Assembly (NCBI RefSeq): GCF_025359345.1
Contig: NZ_JANYGQ010000026.1
Coordinates: 186,001 to 250,000, forward strand
DNA: 64,000 bases
Reading direction: 5' to 3'
Source: Mucilaginibacter sp.
Lineage (GTDB): Bacteria > Bacteroidota > Bacteroidia > Sphingobacteriales > Sphingobacteriaceae
Part shown: positions 1 through 8,738 of the stretch, one piece after another
Layout of the letters: every line of letters starts with the position of its first letter
Numbering within the stretch: the first letter of the stretch is position 1
Made by a program: the position numbers and the translations under genes
Notes under the pieces: generated by a model
Databases searched by the model: none
Told to the model about the DNA's origin: nothing
The model's input: the letters and a program-made list of their open reading frames with translations, nothing else

Positions 1-138
<138 letters not shown>

Positions 139-224
139 AACCTTCACCTTTTAATACAAAGTTAATTTACTACCTTGACATCCCCGTAAGGGCAAAGTAA
201 AATTTACCGCATCGCAAATTCTAT

Positions 225-1028
225 ATGAAATCATTACTTAAATATTTTTTTGTTGTAATTTTAATAACGCCGGGTTTTAAATCTGTCGCCCAGCGAAAGG
301 CACCTGTTACCGGCGGCAATCTGTATAGCGCAGGCTATGCGTCTGCGTTTATTGGCGGATTATATGATGCCTGGTATCCATATAAAAAACTCCACCAGCA
401 TGGCAATTTTGGCTTGGGTGCGCCGGCTAAACTGGATGGTGAATTGTTAATGCTTGATGGGGTTTTTTACAAAACCCAATACACCGGTAAAACCAGCCCG
501 ATTAATGATGCCGACGAAACGCCTTACGCAGTTGTTTGCTTTTTCAAGGCCGCTAAGGTTTATAAGCCAGCGGGGCAGCTAACCAAAGCCGGGCTTTTTA
601 AATATATGGACAGTGTGCTCACCAACCAAAACGGGATTTACGCCATTCACATAAAAGGAAAATTTAAATACGTAAAAACCAGGGCCTTCCCGCCGGTGCA
701 GCAGAAGCCGTATCTGCCGCTTGCTGCCATGCTCGATAAGCAACATTTTTTTGAATTTAACGCTATAAAAGGCGATTTAGTAGGCTATAAGTTGCCTGTC
801 TTTATGGAAGGTCCGCATATTGCAGGCTATCATTTTCATTTTTTGTCGGCCGATAAAACCTCAGGCGGTCACATTATCGATGTAATAGCTGATAATGTAA
901 CTATTGAGGTAGATATGCTCAACAGCTATACTATGGAATTGCCGCCAACTACTGATTTCAGAAATTTCGACTTTAAAAAAGACCGCAAGGAAGAAATTAA
1001 AAGCGTGGAAAACGGGAAGAAGCAGTGA
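225..1028 (+). CDS. alsD: Exported alpha-acetolactate decarboxylase
   Basis: 267 aa. Converts (S)-2-acetolactate to (R)-acetoin plus CO2. Family hallmarks are visible: GNFGLGAPAKLDGE (60-73), ARG-containing TRAFPPVQQKPY (152-163), GYHFHFLS (201-208) and GGHIIDV (214-220). H203, H205 and H216 have the 2- and 11-residue spacing of the zinc ligands of the Brevibacillus enzyme; E73 and R153 match its other active-site residues. Residues 1-22 form a signal peptide ending near SVAQ, so the enzyme is probably periplasmic or secreted, as in some Bacillus relatives. No acetolactate synthase gene is adjacent, so it is not in a classical butanediol operon here. The start ATG at 225 gives a normal signal peptide. 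Confidence 0.9.
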   Translation: MKSLLKYFFVVILITPGFKSVAQRKAPVTGGNLYSAGYASAFIGGLYDAWYPYKKLHQHGNFGLGAPAKLDGELLMLDGVFYKTQYTGKTSPINDADETPYAVVCFFKAAKVYKPAGQLTKAGLFKYMDSVLTNQNGIYAIHIKGKFKYVKTRAFPPVQQKPYLPLAAMLDKQHFFEFNAIKGDLVGYKLPVFMEGPHIAGYHFHFLSADKTSGGHIIDVIADNVTIEVDMLNSYTMELPPTTDFRNFDFKKDRKEEIKSVENGKKQ

Positions 1029-1036
1029 CCAACCAT

Positions 1037-1056
1037 CCCGTCATTGCAATGACGGG
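1037..1056. repeat. Perfect 20-bp palindrome resembling a collapsed fold-back repeat
   Basis: CCCGTCATTGCAATGACGGG is a perfect palindrome just after the decarboxylase stop codon. Its halves, GTCATTGC and GCAATGAC, are the outer termini of the longer fold-back repeats at 21192-21281, 22891-22974 and 24027-24178, but with no interior sequence. It could also act as a short hairpin between convergent genes. Confidence 0.7.
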
Positions 1057-1138
1057 AGCGGAGGCTATTCGTTTCATCATGCTTTCGCAGCCGACAGCGA
1101 ATCACTAAACGCTTTAACCAAAAATTGGTTGTCTGTCC

Positions 1139-2269
1139 TCAGCATGTTTCGTTTACCTGTAACTTGATGATGCCATCCGGACCTGCGCCGCGAATTATTA
1201 CCTTATGGTTTTCATAAAGCGCCTTCCTGAATTTTTTAACGTCGGTACCGGCCGTTAACTTAAAGTCGAATATGTTACTGCCGCCTTTTAGTGCGGTAAC
1301 ACTTAGACCGGGTACCTTATTCAGCTTTTCAAAAAGGTCTGTGGCTTGTATTGCGGTTTTCTTTAGCCGGTCTTCCAATCCGTCAAGATGATACAGGGCC
1401 ATTGCCGCTTTGCTCCAATTGCTAAAGATGGTGCCGCCGTAAATTTTTATCAAATGCTCCATTTTGTCAATCACCGCTTTTTCACCGCAAAGGATAGCAC
1501 CGCCATCCGCACCCAGGTATTTATAAAGGGAGATGTAAACGGTATCGAAATTGGCAGCATACTCGGCAATGGACGCCCCGCCAAAAGCCGACGCCAAATA
1601 AAGCCGCGCGCCATCCAAATGAAGTTTGTAGCCCTTGCTGCGGCAAAACTCCGATATCTTTTTTATTTCCTCAAGCGGTACCTGCCGGCCATCGCAACGC
1701 CTTACCGGGTTCTCTATGGCTATCGCCCCAATACCGCTTTTAAAAACCTCGCCTTCATTGGTAAAGTTGATGCCAGCTTTCAGATCGTCTAAGGTAAAAT
1801 AGGGTTCATTAGGCGCCAGGGGCATTAATCTTTTATTATGGACGGATTGTGCCGCGTCGGCCTCGTCACGATAAATGTGGCTGGTGTCCTGTACAAATAT
1901 CTTGGTGTTTTCGCCGCTAAGCACCGATATGGCCAGTTGATTGGCCATAGTACCCGTAGGCATATAAACAGCTGCTTCTTTGCCGGTTATTTCGGCAAAT
2001 TTTTTCTGAAGCGCGGCTAATGTTCCGCCACCACCATATACATCAGCTTTTATCGGATTTTTCTTACTGATCTCCTGCAACTTGGCAAGGTATTCATCCG
2101 GCGGATAATGGATGCCATCGTCAGTAAATGAAATTAGCGGGCTTGAAGGAGTATCATTTTTTATTGCGACTTCCGGCGATTTTGCATTAACTGCGAAGGA
2201 AGGTAGCAAAGCGGGGACCATTGCCAGGCCCGATAGTTTCAGGAAGTTTCTTCTTTTAAGCTCTTTCAT
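1139..2269 (-). CDS. Threonine aldolase / beta-eliminating lyase family PLP enzyme with Tat signal
   Basis: 376 aa from the ATG at 2267-2269; a longer reading to 2305 adds 12 residues ahead of the signal and is less likely. Fold-type I PLP enzyme of the low-specificity L-threonine aldolase family (threonine to glycine plus acetaldehyde). Seen: AVYMPTGTMANQLA (cofactor-phosphate region), LHLDGARLYLA (Asp that contacts the PLP ring nitrogen), and YISLYKYLGADGGAIL carrying the candidate Schiff-base lysine. The N-terminus KRRNFLKLSGLAMVPALLPSF is a good twin-arginine signal, so the holoenzyme is predicted to be exported folded. That is odd for this family, which is normally cytoplasmic. The exact substrate is uncertain. 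Confidence 0.8.
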   Translation of the reverse strand: MKELKRRNFLKLSGLAMVPALLPSFAVNAKSPEVAIKNDTPSSPLISFTDDGIHYPPDEYLAKLQEISKKNPIKADVYGGGGTLAALQKKFAEITGKEAAVYMPTGTMANQLAISVLSGENTKIFVQDTSHIYRDEADAAQSVHNKRLMPLAPNEPYFTLDDLKAGINFTNEGEVFKSGIGAIAIENPVRRCDGRQVPLEEIKKISEFCRSKGYKLHLDGARLYLASAFGGASIAEYAANFDTVYISLYKYLGADGGAILCGEKAVIDKMEHLIKIYGGTIFSNWSKAAMALYHLDGLEDRLKKTAIQATDLFEKLNKVPGLSVTALKGGSNIFDFKLTAGTDVKKFRKALYENHKVIIRGAGPDGIIKLQVNETC

Positions 2270-2363
2270 ACTGATAATGTTTAATTGTGCAGGGATAGTA
2301 TTCAATATTAAATATTTCTTTGGGTTTACCCAAGTATAGTCGTTTCAACCAGTGATAATGTTA

Positions 2364-2394
2364 CAAAAAAGGAGCTGCTTTTTGGCAACTCCTT
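2364..2394 (-). terminator. Rho-independent terminator of the M16 peptidase pair
   Basis: Read on the minus strand, a 10-bp stem (2369-2378 with 2385-2394, one G-U pair, six-base loop) is followed by a T run. It lies just downstream of the peptidase gene ending at 2419 and upstream of the threonine-aldolase-like gene. Confidence 0.75.
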
Positions 2395-2418
2395 CAAGAT
2401 TGATATTTTGGTGAATTT

Positions 2419-4503
2419 TTATTTAAAATCGTCAGCGGTTACACCGGTGTTTATTTTCACATCGGTAATAGTCATTTCAAATGTTTGGTCCTGCCCGCCA
2501 GCCGATTGGGTTATCGTTTGTTTGTAAGGGAACATCAGGTTGCCCACTTTGCGGTAATCGGCAAAATCAACTGTAGCGTTTACGCTCGTGCCGTTGGTTA
2601 CAGTGGTACTTTCGTTTTTTACCAGCAGTTTGCTTTTTACATCATAATATTCGGTCGACGTTTTGCCGGTTGGGTCAGTAACACTAAGCTGGTAAGCATC
2701 TGCACCATTTATTTTTTGGATGCCTTTTACCACAAGCTTAAATGCCGGGTTGGTTAAGTAATCAAGCTGTTCGGTTAATGAAGTAAACACTTTTTTCTGA
2801 GCCACTTCGTCGGCACCAAGATCCTTTTTGTTGGGACCTTGTTGCTGGTAACCGGCTGCTCCGTCAAACACTTCTTTCATTACCGTGTTGCCGCCCATGG
2901 TGATATTCATCATCTCTTTATTAGGCGCCATTTTTTTCTGCGTTACTGCAAGCTTCATACCCTGCATGCTCATATCCATGGTAACCGTATATGATGTCAG
3001 TTTTCTTAGCTCAGCCTCACCGCCCAGGGCATTGATATAACCTTTAATCACATCAGCCGGCTTAACATCAGCTGTCGAAGCTGCGGCTGCGCCTTCAACT
3101 ACAGGATTGGCAAATTTATCATACAGTTTAACCGGGTAGCCGCTTTTCTTTAAGCCTTCAAGCATCTGTGCGGCACCGCCTACAACCACCACACGGGTGT
3201 TATCGTAGTTAAAATACTTTTGTGCCACGCGCAAAATATCATCGGCAGTTACTGCATTTACTTTTTGCAGGTAAGTTTTGTAAAAGTCAGCCGGCAAATC
3301 GTTTATCAAAATATTGCTGGCAAAAGTTGCAGTACGGGCCGGGTCTTCCAGGCCTAAAGCAAACGAGCCGTTGTACAGCGCTTTGGCGTTGGTTAGTTCT
3401 TCGTCAGACACCTTTTCTGTACGGATTTTTTTAATCTCGTTCAGCATTTCGGTAACTGCGCTGTCAACCTTGGCATTCCGTACCGAGGCCGAAGCATCAA
3501 ATGTTTCCTGGAAACGGCCGGTGCCTAACTGCGAATATGCGCCATAGGTAAAGCCATGCTTTTCGCGCAGGTTCATAAATAAACGGCTTTCGGCGCCACC
3601 ACCTAAAATATAGCTGGCCAATATTGCAGGGAAATAATCCGGGTTGTTTTTCTTAAGGTCGATAAGGTTAATTACGTTAATTTCCGACTGTACGGCTGTA
3701 GGCACGTCAACCACATCAATTTCAGTTTTGGCCGGGTTTGGTACTTCTGCAAGTTTGGCAAGGCTAAGCGTTGCGCCTTTCCAATTACCCAGTACTTCGG
3801 TAGCCAGTGCCTTTGCATCAGATGGTTTAATATCGCCAATGATGGTTAAATAACCCCTCGATGGCGTAATATATTTGCTATAGGCATCTTTAACATCCTG
3901 TAACGTAAGGGCCTGTATGCCTTCTTCGGTCTGAAATTCGCCTTCCGGGTGGTTTTTACCATAAACCAGTGCGTTGTTTACACGGTTTGCAATAGCAGGC
4001 GCACTTTTGGCCGAGGACTTTAAACCGGTTATTGTCTGGCTCTTCAACTTATCAAATGATTCCTGGGTAAATGCGGGCTCTTTCAAAGCGGTGCCCATTA
4101 ACGTAAACGCTTCTTTAAAATAACGGGTAAGCGCAGAGGCATAGCCACCGGTAGAGCTAAGCCCTATGTTGGCACCCAACTTTTCGCCTGCTTCGTCAAA
4201 TACAGCCTTCGGCATTGTTTTGGTTCCCTCGTTCAGCATTTGCCCCATAAGGCTAACAACGCCGGCTTTGCTACCCTCGGTTACCGGGCCTAGATCAATT
4301 AGATAGCTGGCGTTTACCTTTGGCAGGCTGTGGTTTTCAACAACCAAAAGGGTAATGCCGTTGGGCAGTATGTATTTAACCGGGTCCTTTATGGTTAAAA
4401 CCGGCGCAGGGCCTGGTTTGGGTTGTTTAGTACGGTCAATAGTTTGCGCCTGTGCATATTGCAGCAATAATGCCCCGGCAGCTATAATTATATATTTCTT
4501 CAT
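2419..4503 (-). CDS. M16 peptidase homologue lacking the zinc motif, with C-terminal LolA-like domain
   Basis: 694 aa. Signal peptide (1-19, ending QYAQAQ). Residues about 35-460 are a two-lobe M16 (pitrilysin/processing peptidase) fold, including the GGGAESRLFMNLREKHGFTY stretch typical of the second lobe. The HxxEH zinc motif expected near residue 85 is absent (SLMGQMLNEGT in that place), so this is the non-catalytic partner. Residues about 480-694 form an extra domain that looks like an outer-membrane lipoprotein-sorting (LolA-like) fold. Located 25 bp downstream of the active M16 gene on the same strand; together they probably form a periplasmic alpha/beta M16B heterodimer, a common Bacteroidota arrangement. 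The role of the LolA-like tail is unknown. Confidence 0.85.
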   Translation of the reverse strand: MKKYIIIAAGALLLQYAQAQTIDRTKQPKPGPAPVLTIKDPVKYILPNGITLLVVENHSLPKVNASYLIDLGPVTEGSKAGVVSLMGQMLNEGTKTMPKAVFDEAGEKLGANIGLSSTGGYASALTRYFKEAFTLMGTALKEPAFTQESFDKLKSQTITGLKSSAKSAPAIANRVNNALVYGKNHPEGEFQTEEGIQALTLQDVKDAYSKYITPSRGYLTIIGDIKPSDAKALATEVLGNWKGATLSLAKLAEVPNPAKTEIDVVDVPTAVQSEINVINLIDLKKNNPDYFPAILASYILGGGAESRLFMNLREKHGFTYGAYSQLGTGRFQETFDASASVRNAKVDSAVTEMLNEIKKIRTEKVSDEELTNAKALYNGSFALGLEDPARTATFASNILINDLPADFYKTYLQKVNAVTADDILRVAQKYFNYDNTRVVVVGGAAQMLEGLKKSGYPVKLYDKFANPVVEGAAAASTADVKPADVIKGYINALGGEAELRKLTSYTVTMDMSMQGMKLAVTQKKMAPNKEMMNITMGGNTVMKEVFDGAAGYQQQGPNKKDLGADEVAQKKVFTSLTEQLDYLTNPAFKLVVKGIQKINGADAYQLSVTDPTGKTSTEYYDVKSKLLVKNESTTVTNGTSVNATVDFADYRKVGNLMFPYKQTITQSAGGQDQTFEMTITDVKINTGVTADDFK

Positions 4504-4528
4504 GACTTTCTTTTCGTGATGTGGTTAA

Positions 4529-5860
4529 TTATTGGGCTTTACCTTTTCCGGGCAAATAATACAAAATAAGGCGCTGGTTAGGGTTAAGGTATTTCCTTGC
4601 GGCGTCCCTTATTTCTTCCCTTGTTACCGAGCGTATTTCGGTCAATTCCTTATTAACATGGCCGGTATCTTTATGGTAAAAAGTGTAACCGTTGCTCAGG
4701 TTTTCAGCAAGGCCCAGCATACGGGTGTTAGCGCTTACAAAGTTATTTTCAAACTGATTCTGTAATTTCTGGTATTCTTCCGGACTGATTAAGTCAGCCT
4801 GCAGCTTTTTAATCTCTTCGTCCATATCTGGCAATAGCGATGCAGGGTCGGCGCCACCGTTTGGTAATGCGCCAACAATGTACATGCCGTAATCTTCAAG
4901 GGCGTAATTAAACGCAACTACCTGTAGCGCGTTCTTCTTTTCGTCCACCATCTTTTTGTACATGCGCGAGCTTGCACCACCCGAAAGCAGGGTAGATATC
5001 ATCTGCATCACTTTCGAATCATGACTGTCACGACCGGGCACGCGGTAGGCCTCGATCATAAATGGCAATTGGATGTTAGCATCGTAAGCGGTATCAACAA
5101 TTTGTTTGGTGATTGGCGCCTCGTCAACTTTTTTGTAAACCACGTCGGCGCCTTTCGGTATATCGGCAAAATACGACTGCACCAATTGTTTGGTTTTAAC
5201 AATATCAATATCGCCCGCTATAGTTAATACGGCGTTGTTTGGCACATAATATTTCTTAAAAAAGTCTTTAAACTCGTCCAATTTGGCGGCGTCCAAATCT
5301 TTCATCGAACCAATTACACCGTTATGGTATGGGTGTGTCGGGAACAATCCCTCGCTTATGTAAGTAATTAAATTGCCATAAGGGCGGTTATCCAAACTCT
5401 GACGTTTTTCTTCTTTTACTACCTCGTTTTGGGTTTTTACGCCAATTTCGTTTATTACCGGGTGCAGCATGCGCTCACTCTCCAGCCACATACCGGTTTC
5501 CAATTGGTTCGACGGAAACACCTCGTAATAAAAAGTACGATCCTGCGTGGTATTGGCGTTGTTTTGCCCGCCGTTTGCCGATACTATTTTAAAAAACTGG
5601 CCGCGCTTGATGTTGTCGCTGCCCTCAAAAAGCAGGTGCTCGAAAAAGTGTGCAAAGCCGGTACGCCCTGCAGCCTCATTTTTCGACCCTACGTGGTACA
5701 TAACACTCACCACCGCTACCGGCGCTTTGCTATCCTGGTGCAGAACTACGTGCAGTCCATTAGGAAGGTCGTATTCTGTAAATTCTACCTTTTGCGCTTT
5801 GGCTTGTAAGCCTAAAAAGGCTACTGCGAGGGCGCAAAAAACGTTTTTATTTAATTGCAT
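4529..5860 (-). CDS. Zinc-dependent M16 family peptidase (catalytic subunit)
   Basis: 443 aa. Signal peptide 1-22 (ends QAKAQ). Contains the inverted zinc motif HFFEH (H71, E74, H75) and a distal glutamate in VVKEEKRQ (about E150/E151), the M16 zinc-binding set. The C-terminal lobe carries LLSGGASSRMYKKMVDEK. Length fits a single M16B subunit. First gene of a two-gene transcription unit with the inactive homologue downstream; the terminator at 2364-2394 ends the unit. Likely degrades peptides in the periplasm. The upstream 230 bp to the divergent gene at 6092 is AT-rich with no recognisable feature. Confidence 0.9.
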   Translation of the reverse strand: MQLNKNVFCALAVAFLGLQAKAQKVEFTEYDLPNGLHVVLHQDSKAPVAVVSVMYHVGSKNEAAGRTGFAHFFEHLLFEGSDNIKRGQFFKIVSANGGQNNANTTQDRTFYYEVFPSNQLETGMWLESERMLHPVINEIGVKTQNEVVKEEKRQSLDNRPYGNLITYISEGLFPTHPYHNGVIGSMKDLDAAKLDEFKDFFKKYYVPNNAVLTIAGDIDIVKTKQLVQSYFADIPKGADVVYKKVDEAPITKQIVDTAYDANIQLPFMIEAYRVPGRDSHDSKVMQMISTLLSGGASSRMYKKMVDEKKNALQVVAFNYALEDYGMYIVGALPNGGADPASLLPDMDEEIKKLQADLISPEEYQKLQNQFENNFVSANTRMLGLAENLSNGYTFYHKDTGHVNKELTEIRSVTREEIRDAARKYLNPNQRLILYYLPGKGKAQ

Positions 5861-6091
5861 ATTTAATTATTGATTTATGGCTAATGTATTAATTTGTTTT
5901 AAATATTGATTGATTTGTTGCTTTGCGGTCCGTGTTTTAAGGTTTTTAGATTGTAAATCTACCAATCATCTTTTATACTTACGAACTTTTTAACTAAAAA
6001 TATAGTATTCAACGTTTCTTAATCAACCCTTCACACTAAATGCGTTTATTTGCGTTATAATATGTTTTATAGATTCAATATCGAGTTTTAA

Positions 6092-6994
6092 ATGAGCCGC
6101 TCCGCCAAAATGAGAATAATTGTGCCGCTGGTAATCGTCCTTTTTGTAGGTGCCTATGGCCGGCACAGGCAGCTTAACCGCGAAACGGATATAGCAGGCA
6201 AGCTTGAAAGCAAACAAATGAACGAAATTTCGGGCATTGCTGCTTCGGGCACTAGTCCGGATATTTATTATGTGCACAACGATAGTGGTGATACCAGTCG
6301 TTTTTTTGCGATAACACCTGATGGTAAATTAAAATCGACTATTTATTTTAAAGGAGATTTAAAGGCCAAACAGGGCGTTTATGATTGTGAGGACATCGCC
6401 GTTGGGCCAGGTCCCGCAAAGGGCAAAAGCTATGTTTATTTAGGCGATATTGGCGACAACCTGGCAAAGCGACCCTATTTAACAATTTATCGCTTTGCTG
6501 AAAAGGCTGATTGGCTGCAAAATGAAGTTACTTCGGACGAGCCGGTGCGGGTTAACTTAAAATACCCGGACGGGCCCAGGGATGCAGAAACGTTGATGGT
6601 TGACCCCGTAGAAAAACTAATGTACGTCGTTTCCAAACGGCAGGACTCGGTAACCGTTTACACAGCACCCTTAAAATATAAGGACAACGATACCATTACC
6701 CTAACCAAACGCTGCAAGCTGTTTTTTGCCGGGCTGAAATTGTTTAAATGGATAACTGCCGGAGACATTTCAAAAGATGGTTCGCAGGTAGTATTGAAAA
6801 GTTATGAAAAGGTTTATTACTGGAAGCGCAACGGCAACGAACCTGTTTGGAAAACCATGCAAGGCAAACCCGTAATACCATTTTATGTGCCCGAAAAACA
6901 AGGCGAGGCAATAGGCTTTACAGCAGACGGGAAAGGATACTATACCACCAGCGAAGGGGTTTATTCGCCTATTTATTATTATAAAACGCCTTGA
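6092..6994 (+). CDS. Exported or membrane-anchored beta-propeller-like protein of unknown function
   Basis: 300 aa. A short hydrophobic N-terminal segment (MRIIVPLVIVLFVGAYG) is a signal anchor or signal peptide; the ATG at 6110 is an equally good start. The body has propeller-like repeats: EISGIAASGTSPDIYYVHNDSGD, DCEDIAVGPGPAKGKSYVYLGDIGDN and DAETLMVDPVEKLMYVVSK, which resemble SdiA-regulated or esterase-like NHL proteins. No catalytic motif is evident. Transcribed alone, divergent from the M16 pair and convergent with the AraC regulator. I cannot name a substrate. Confidence 0.65.
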   Translation: MSRSAKMRIIVPLVIVLFVGAYGRHRQLNRETDIAGKLESKQMNEISGIAASGTSPDIYYVHNDSGDTSRFFAITPDGKLKSTIYFKGDLKAKQGVYDCEDIAVGPGPAKGKSYVYLGDIGDNLAKRPYLTIYRFAEKADWLQNEVTSDEPVRVNLKYPDGPRDAETLMVDPVEKLMYVVSKRQDSVTVYTAPLKYKDNDTITLTKRCKLFFAGLKLFKWITAGDISKDGSQVVLKSYEKVYYWKRNGNEPVWKTMQGKPVIPFYVPEKQGEAIGFTADGKGYYTTSEGVYSPIYYYKTP

Positions 6995-7000
6995 GGCAGT

Positions 7001-7028
7001 GATTAGAGACCAGAGGTTAGAGATTAGG
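7001..7028. repeat. Short GATTAGAG / GGTTAGAG dispersed repeat
   Basis: The stretch is built from GATTAGAGA and GTTAGAGATTAG units between convergent genes. Inverse-complement units (CTAATCTCTAATCTC type) recur at 63831-63861 upstream of the HlyD-like gene, so this is probably a dispersed intergenic repeat. Confidence 0.5.
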
Positions 7029-7111
7029 AAAATAAAGTATAGAATTCCAAGTATTTAAATCTCTAATATCCGGGAGTTTTTTCCTGATTCTTGTATCTTG
7101 ATTTCTTGCTT

Positions 7112-7996
7112 CTATTCCTGCTCTACCGCACTCGCGTAACTATTCACATAATCCCTTGGCGACACGCCGGTAATACTTTTAAACACATAGTTAAAATTGG
7201 TAATGCTGTTAAACCCACAGCTGTAAGCAATGGTGGCAATGCTTTTGGCCGAACCGTTTACCAGCATCTTACAAGCCTCGTTCACCCGCACTTTGTTTAC
7301 AAAATTTACCAGGGTATGTCGGGTATGCTTTTTAAAATAACGGCAAAAAGCAGTGGGCGTAAGGTGGGCCTGCATGGCAACATCCTCCAGGGTTAATGCG
7401 CTGCTGTAGTTTTGCATAATGTAATTGTATACCGATGCAATGCGCATGCCCTCGGGGTCGGTCATTGAAAACGCGTAGCTGCCCGACGATAGCGGCTGCA
7501 GGTTAGGCGTTGTGCTTAATACATTAAGCAGGCTTATAAAGCCGTATAACTGCTCAGCTCCGCTGGCTTGTTGAATTGCCAGTATACGATTTACCATATC
7601 GGGGTACATGGCGTCGGGTACTTTAAAGCCGCTTGGGTTTTGAGTAATAAACGCCTCAACAGATTTCATCTCGGGCAGTCCAAATAAAGCAGACAACTTA
7701 CCTGACGGGTTAAAAAAAATGGTAACAGTCCGAACCTCTTTATCGCTATCAGGTTGAAAGTATGCCGGGTCGCTTTTAAACAAATGGGGTAGGTTGGCGC
7801 CAATCATATAAATTTCCCCCTCCCTGAACACGTGCATGTTGTTACCGGCCAGCAAGGTGCCTTCGCCGCTTATAATCCAGGTAATTTGAATTTCAGCATG
7901 GCGGTGCAGGTAGGTATAAAAATGCGGCAACACTTCTTCCTGCACAATTATGGAGTGGTCGTGCGGAACTGGAATGGTGAAGGGGAGCACTTTCAT
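7112..7996 (-). CDS. AraC-family transcriptional regulator
   Basis: 294 aa. Residues about 15-110 form a cupin-type ligand-binding domain (HRHAEIQITWIISGEGTLL, REGEIYMIGANLPHLF). Residues about 190-288 carry the paired AraC/XylS helix-turn-helix units: TLEDVAMQAHLTPTAFCRYFKKHT and SIATIAYSCGFNSITNFNYVFKSITGVSPRDY. AraC proteins with this layout often control sugar-use genes, but no sugar-use gene is adjacent here. The glycosidase cluster at 15.7 kb is 8 kb away, so its target is unknown. Confidence 0.9.
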   Translation of the reverse strand: MKVLPFTIPVPHDHSIIVQEEVLPHFYTYLHRHAEIQITWIISGEGTLLAGNNMHVFREGEIYMIGANLPHLFKSDPAYFQPDSDKEVRTVTIFFNPSGKLSALFGLPEMKSVEAFITQNPSGFKVPDAMYPDMVNRILAIQQASGAEQLYGFISLLNVLSTTPNLQPLSSGSYAFSMTDPEGMRIASVYNYIMQNYSSALTLEDVAMQAHLTPTAFCRYFKKHTRHTLVNFVNKVRVNEACKMLVNGSAKSIATIAYSCGFNSITNFNYVFKSITGVSPRDYVNSYASAVEQE

Positions 7997-8070
7997 GATG
8001 TAAAATTAGTTAATTAGGTTGATTAAGTTGATTGGGTTGAATGGAGTTGCGGAATGTTTATTGTTACCTT

Positions 8071-8103
8071 AGATTTAACAACTCTTTAAGAGTTGTCAAA
8101 TCT
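8071..8103. repeat. Near-perfect 16-bp-arm palindrome upstream of a hypothetical gene
   Basis: Arms 8071-8086 and 8088-8103 are complementary with one mismatch around a single central T. The core is ACAACTCTTTAAGAGTTGT. It lies 16 bp before the probable start codon at 8120, so it is either a dispersed repeat or a 5'-leader hairpin or operator. Confidence 0.65.
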
Positions 8104-8119
8104 TCGCACGATTTATAAA

Positions 8120-8725
8120 ATGGATACTACTATAAAATACATAGATGATGTTTGGACTGAACTAACCTTCGCCGAAGCGAAGCAATTAGATCGTTACCAT
8201 AAGGTAATTGTTGATAATAATGACAATAAATACATTGAAACTTATATCGGAGAAAAGTTATCTGGTACAACTTACTACGTAAAGTCAGAAAATGAAATTG
8301 CTGAATACTTAGAAACAAATCCGGATGTTTCATTTAACCTTACCTATAAAGTGCGTAATTATAGTGTAGAGGAGCAACTGTCATACAGAGATGCCAAACT
8401 GAGTTTCAAGCGAGTGTTTATTTATGATATATCGGACAACCTTATTTGCCTGCAGAATTATGATGTTAAGACCGGTTTGCCTAAATATCCTGGTCCCGAC
8501 AAAAGCTATTATGATGAGTCTGGCACGCATATTTACGAGTTTGTTTATAACGAAGACGGCTCATGTTTTTCTATCGACCGGGCTCAAATAATAGATACCG
8601 ACGCTGAATTTTTGGCCAGTGAAATAGGGGTAAACCCCGAAGTAGATTTTACGTGGGCAGGATTTGAATATTATAAAAATGCTGAGCCATTGATACCGTT
8701 TGCTTCGGATAATGAGAAACTCTAA
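8120..8725 (+). CDS. Conserved-looking hypothetical protein
   Basis: 201 aa from the ATG at 8120 (reading upstream needs a TTG start inside the palindrome). No signal peptide or membrane segment; acidic and rich in Tyr, Asp and Glu, for example YYDESGTHIYEFVYNEDGS. I do not recognise a family. The stop codon is 13 bp before the macro-domain gene, so the two are probably co-transcribed, which suggests an intracellular role. The composition is slightly more AT-rich than its neighbours. Confidence 0.6.
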   Translation: MDTTIKYIDDVWTELTFAEAKQLDRYHKVIVDNNDNKYIETYIGEKLSGTTYYVKSENEIAEYLETNPDVSFNLTYKVRNYSVEEQLSYRDAKLSFKRVFIYDISDNLICLQNYDVKTGLPKYPGPDKSYYDESGTHIYEFVYNEDGSCFSIDRAQIIDTDAEFLASEIGVNPEVDFTWAGFEYYKNAEPLIPFASDNEKL

Positions 8726-8738
8726 CGAATTAAATATT

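Noticed and set aside
1388..1792. 134-codon plus-strand open frame
   Set aside because: Antisense shadow of the threonine-aldolase-like gene, which has clear catalytic motifs and a Tat signal on the other strand.
7112..7996. AraC regulator as the controller of the glycosidase/hydroxyproline cluster
   Set aside because: It is 8 kb away with unrelated genes in between; nothing in the sequence ties the two together.
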